Below, in pieces: positions 6,194 through 7,346 of a stretch of DNA of 7,346 nt; within the stretch, counting starts at the first letter, position 1, and each line of letters begins with the position of its first letter. The stretch lies in the NCBI GenBank assembly GCA_946482345.1, contig CAMLRJ010000167.1, positions 1-7,346 on the forward strand, in the 5' to 3' direction. This DNA comes from an uncultured Cellvibrio sp. Lineage in GTDB: Bacteria; Pseudomonadota; Gammaproteobacteria; Pseudomonadales; Cellvibrionaceae. The notes under the pieces were generated by a model. The model was not told the DNA's origin. It made no database searches and saw only the letters and a list, made by a program, of their open reading frames with translations. Both the position numbers and the translations under genes were made by a program.

Positions 6194-7040
6194 GCTGTGG
6201 GCTGATTTGCTGCTCTTTCCATTTAAGCTGATCTGTGTAGTGCAACAAGCGCATTACACCTTGATAATCCTCAATCAGCGCTGTGCAATTTTCCACCCAA
6301 TCACCGCAATTAGCATAAATAAATTCTTTTTCATTGCGTAATTCAGGATGATGTATGTGCCCGCAAATAACGCCGTCATAACCACGGCGCCTGGCTTCAT
6401 CCAATGCATGAATTTCATAAGTATTGATTGCCGCTTTCGCACCTTTGATATTATTTTTAATTAAACTTGCCAACGAAAAATAAGGCCGACCAAACAAGCG
6501 GCGAATGCGATTGCTCCATCGATTAATAAATAACAGCAATTCATATCCATGATCACCGATCAAACGGGTCAACCAACTTAATTGAATGTGTGCATCCATT
6601 GCGTCGCCATGCATAATTAAAAATCGTTTGCCATGGCTGGATTGGTATTCACACTCTTCGATAATTTCGATAGGGCCAAAAAAATCACCTGCAAATCGAC
6701 GCATAGGTTCATCATGATTGCCGGGAACATAAATAACTTTCATTCCTTTGGCTGCCAACTCGTAGAACTTCATCATAATTTGCTGATGTTTTGCCGGCCA
6801 ACGAAAGCGTCGTTTCATCGCCCATAAATCCACAATATCACCAACCAGATAAAGCGTGTCGCAACGTAATTCCTGCAAAAATTCCAATAGATAATCTGCT
6901 TTGCAATCGCGAGAACCTAAATGAATGTCGGAAATCCAAACTGTTTTACCACTGATGATATTAGATAGTTTGGGCGATAGATCGCATGCAGAATGATGAT
7001 TGGACGAGTTTTGATTCAAGCTAGAAACAGCTGGGGTCAT
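6180..7040 (-). CDS. LpxH-like calcineurin-fold metallophosphoesterase (UDP-2,3-diacylglucosamine diphosphatase family)
   Basis: The 286-residue product carries every metal-binding motif of the family in order: SDIHLGS (37-43; Asp38, His40), VGDIVDLW (66-73; Asp68), PGNHDE (106-111; Asn108, His109), MHGD (143-146; His144) and CGHIHHPE (226-233; His228, His230). An active two-metal phosphohydrolase is therefore expected. Its closest look is the UDP-2,3-diacylglucosamine diphosphatase-like group (COG2908). LpxH itself, about 240 residues, makes lipid X in lipid A synthesis. This paralogue group is longer and HLGSRDCKADYLLEFL (40-55) is typical of it, so a true LpxH role should not be assumed. 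A roughly 30-residue polar extension precedes the first strand; it is rich in Ser and Asn and looks unstructured. No signal peptide is seen. ATG 7040 has GGAA (reverse complement of 7048-7051) seven bases upstream. The gene is downstream of znuB on the same strand and its 3' end overlaps that of alkC. Confidence 0.9.
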   Translation of the reverse strand: MTPAVSSLNQNSSNHHSACDLSPKLSNIISGKTVWISDIHLGSRDCKADYLLEFLQELRCDTLYLVGDIVDLWAMKRRFRWPAKHQQIMMKFYELAAKGMKVIYVPGNHDEPMRRFAGDFFGPIEIIEECEYQSSHGKRFLIMHGDAMDAHIQLSWLTRLIGDHGYELLLFINRWSNRIRRLFGRPYFSLASLIKNNIKGAKAAINTYEIHALDEARRRGYDGVICGHIHHPELRNEKEFIYANCGDWVENCTALIEDYQGVMRLLHYTDQLKWKEQQISPQLNAA

Positions 7041-7052
7041 GACAATATTCCA

Positions 7053-7080
7053 CTACCAGGTTGTAGAAATTTTCCGGTAG
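7053..7080 (-). repeat. Leader inverted repeat abutting the phosphoesterase ribosome-binding site
   Basis: In the phosphoesterase mRNA sense, CTACCGG (reverse complement of 7074-7080) can pair with CCtGGTAG (reverse complement of 7053-7060). This gives a 7-bp stem with one bulged base around a 13-base AU-rich loop. The stem ends just before the TGGAA ribosome-binding region, so it could affect translation start. The function is inferred. Confidence 0.4.
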
Positions 7081-7115
7081 CAGCATGACGAATTGACAAC
7101 AATATGATGAATTTT

Positions 7116-7147
7116 CTGTGACATCACAGGTGGGCAATGCTCACCTG
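7116..7147 (-). repeat. Two overlapping inverted repeats just after znuB
   Basis: Directly after the znuB stop, minus-strand CAGGTG and CACCTG (plus positions 7127-7132 and 7142-7147) form a 6-bp stem with an inner GC/GC pair. A second palindrome, CTGTGA-CA-TCACAG (7116-7129), shares three bases with it, so the two RNA foldings compete. There is no T run after either, so this is not a standard intrinsic terminator. It may be a 3'-end stabilising hairpin, an attenuator-like switch or a protein site. Confidence 0.45.
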
Positions 7148-7150
7148 AAT

Positions 7151-7346
7151 TTATTGTTCTTGCGGTTTTAAAAGAGTCAAAATAAATAATCCTGTTGCCG
7201 CCAATACAATTGCCGGGCCTGCAGGGGTATCCCAAAAATAAGAAGCCGTTAAACCCAGAACAACAGCACAAGCACCTAACAGACTGGCCAGTATTGCCAT
7301 TTGTTCGGGCGAGTGACTGATCCGACGAGCAGCAGCGGCAGGAATA
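7151..7346 (-). CDS. znuB: Zinc ABC transporter permease ZnuB (3' end only)
   Basis: Sixty-four codons are open from the window edge to TAA at 7151-7153 on the minus strand. ZnuB is the inner-membrane permease of the high-affinity zinc importer ZnuABC. The visible C-terminus begins IPAAAARRISHSPEQMA, then has a hydrophobic helix ILASLLGACAVVLGLTAS. This is followed by the characteristic YFWDTPAGPAIVLAATGLF and a last helix ending LLKPQEQ. The P-A-x-x-A-R-R element, the DTPAGP loop and the two final membrane helices match the end of E. coli ZnuB. Related manganese/iron permeases share this fold, so the metal is inferred. znuA, znuC and zur, if linked, would lie beyond the right edge. Confidence 0.85.
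   Translation of the reverse strand, partial: IPAAAARRISHSPEQMAILASLLGACAVVLGLTASYFWDTPAGPAIVLAATGLFILTLLKPQEQ

Noticed and set aside
7053..7271. 72-codon minus-strand frame covering the znuB end and spacer
   Set aside because: It is out of frame with the clear ZnuB C-terminus and has no ribosome-binding site or recognisable content.
1..7346. Mobile element, CRISPR array, toxin-antitoxin or defence system
   Set aside because: No transposase, integrase, regularly spaced direct repeats, toxin/antitoxin pair or nuclease-type gene is visible on either strand.

Overview
The window looks like chromosome of a plant-polysaccharide-degrading gammaproteobacterium, most likely Cellvibrio or a close relative in Cellvibrionaceae. 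This is inferred from a secreted family PL11 rhamnogalacturonan lyase lying among ordinary gammaproteobacterial housekeeping and accessory genes, including an aminoacyl-tRNA deacylase/HDOD fusion, AlkC with an Ig-like tail, an LpxH-like phosphoesterase and ZnuB. There is no tRNA, rRNA, CRISPR array, insertion sequence or phage gene.

Layout, left to right. (1) Bases 1-862, minus strand: the first 287 codons of a secreted PL11 rhamnogalacturonan lyase that runs off the left edge. (2) Bases 863-1257: a 395-bp divergent intergenic region. (3) Bases 1258-2661, plus: a two-domain protein with a YbaK-type tRNA-deacylase-like domain and an HDOD domain, followed by a clear rho-independent terminator at 2681-2714. 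(4) Bases 2747-3927, plus: a two-gene unit of a 2-keto-4-pentenoate hydratase-family enzyme and a hotdog thioesterase, joined by an ATGA overlap. (5) Bases 3994-4995, plus: a membrane-anchored, helical-repeat protein of unknown function. (6) Bases 5075-6193, plus: an AlkC-type DNA alkylation-repair glycosylase with a C-terminal Ig-like domain; its start is best placed at GTG 5075. (7) Bases 6180-7040, minus: an LpxH-like calcineurin-fold phosphoesterase whose 3' end overlaps that of alkC by 14 bp. (8) Bases 7151-7346, minus: the last 64 codons of the zinc ABC-transporter permease ZnuB, separated from the phosphoesterase by a 110-bp spacer with three inverted repeats.

The genes do not form one pathway. 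The lyase is a pectin-degradation gene at the edge of its own locus. The hydratase and thioesterase are probably translated together and suggest a small acyl/keto-acid step, but none of the usual meta-cleavage partners is present. The AlkC protein acts in base excision repair of alkylated DNA. The phosphoesterase and ZnuB share a strand and may be co-transcribed. I found no convincing new defence, mobile or RNA-based system. The items most worth a second look are the deacylase-HDOD fusion with His-Asn in place of His-Asp, the orphan hydratase-thioesterase pair, the membrane protein of unknown function next to alkC, and the palindrome-rich spacer upstream of the phosphoesterase.
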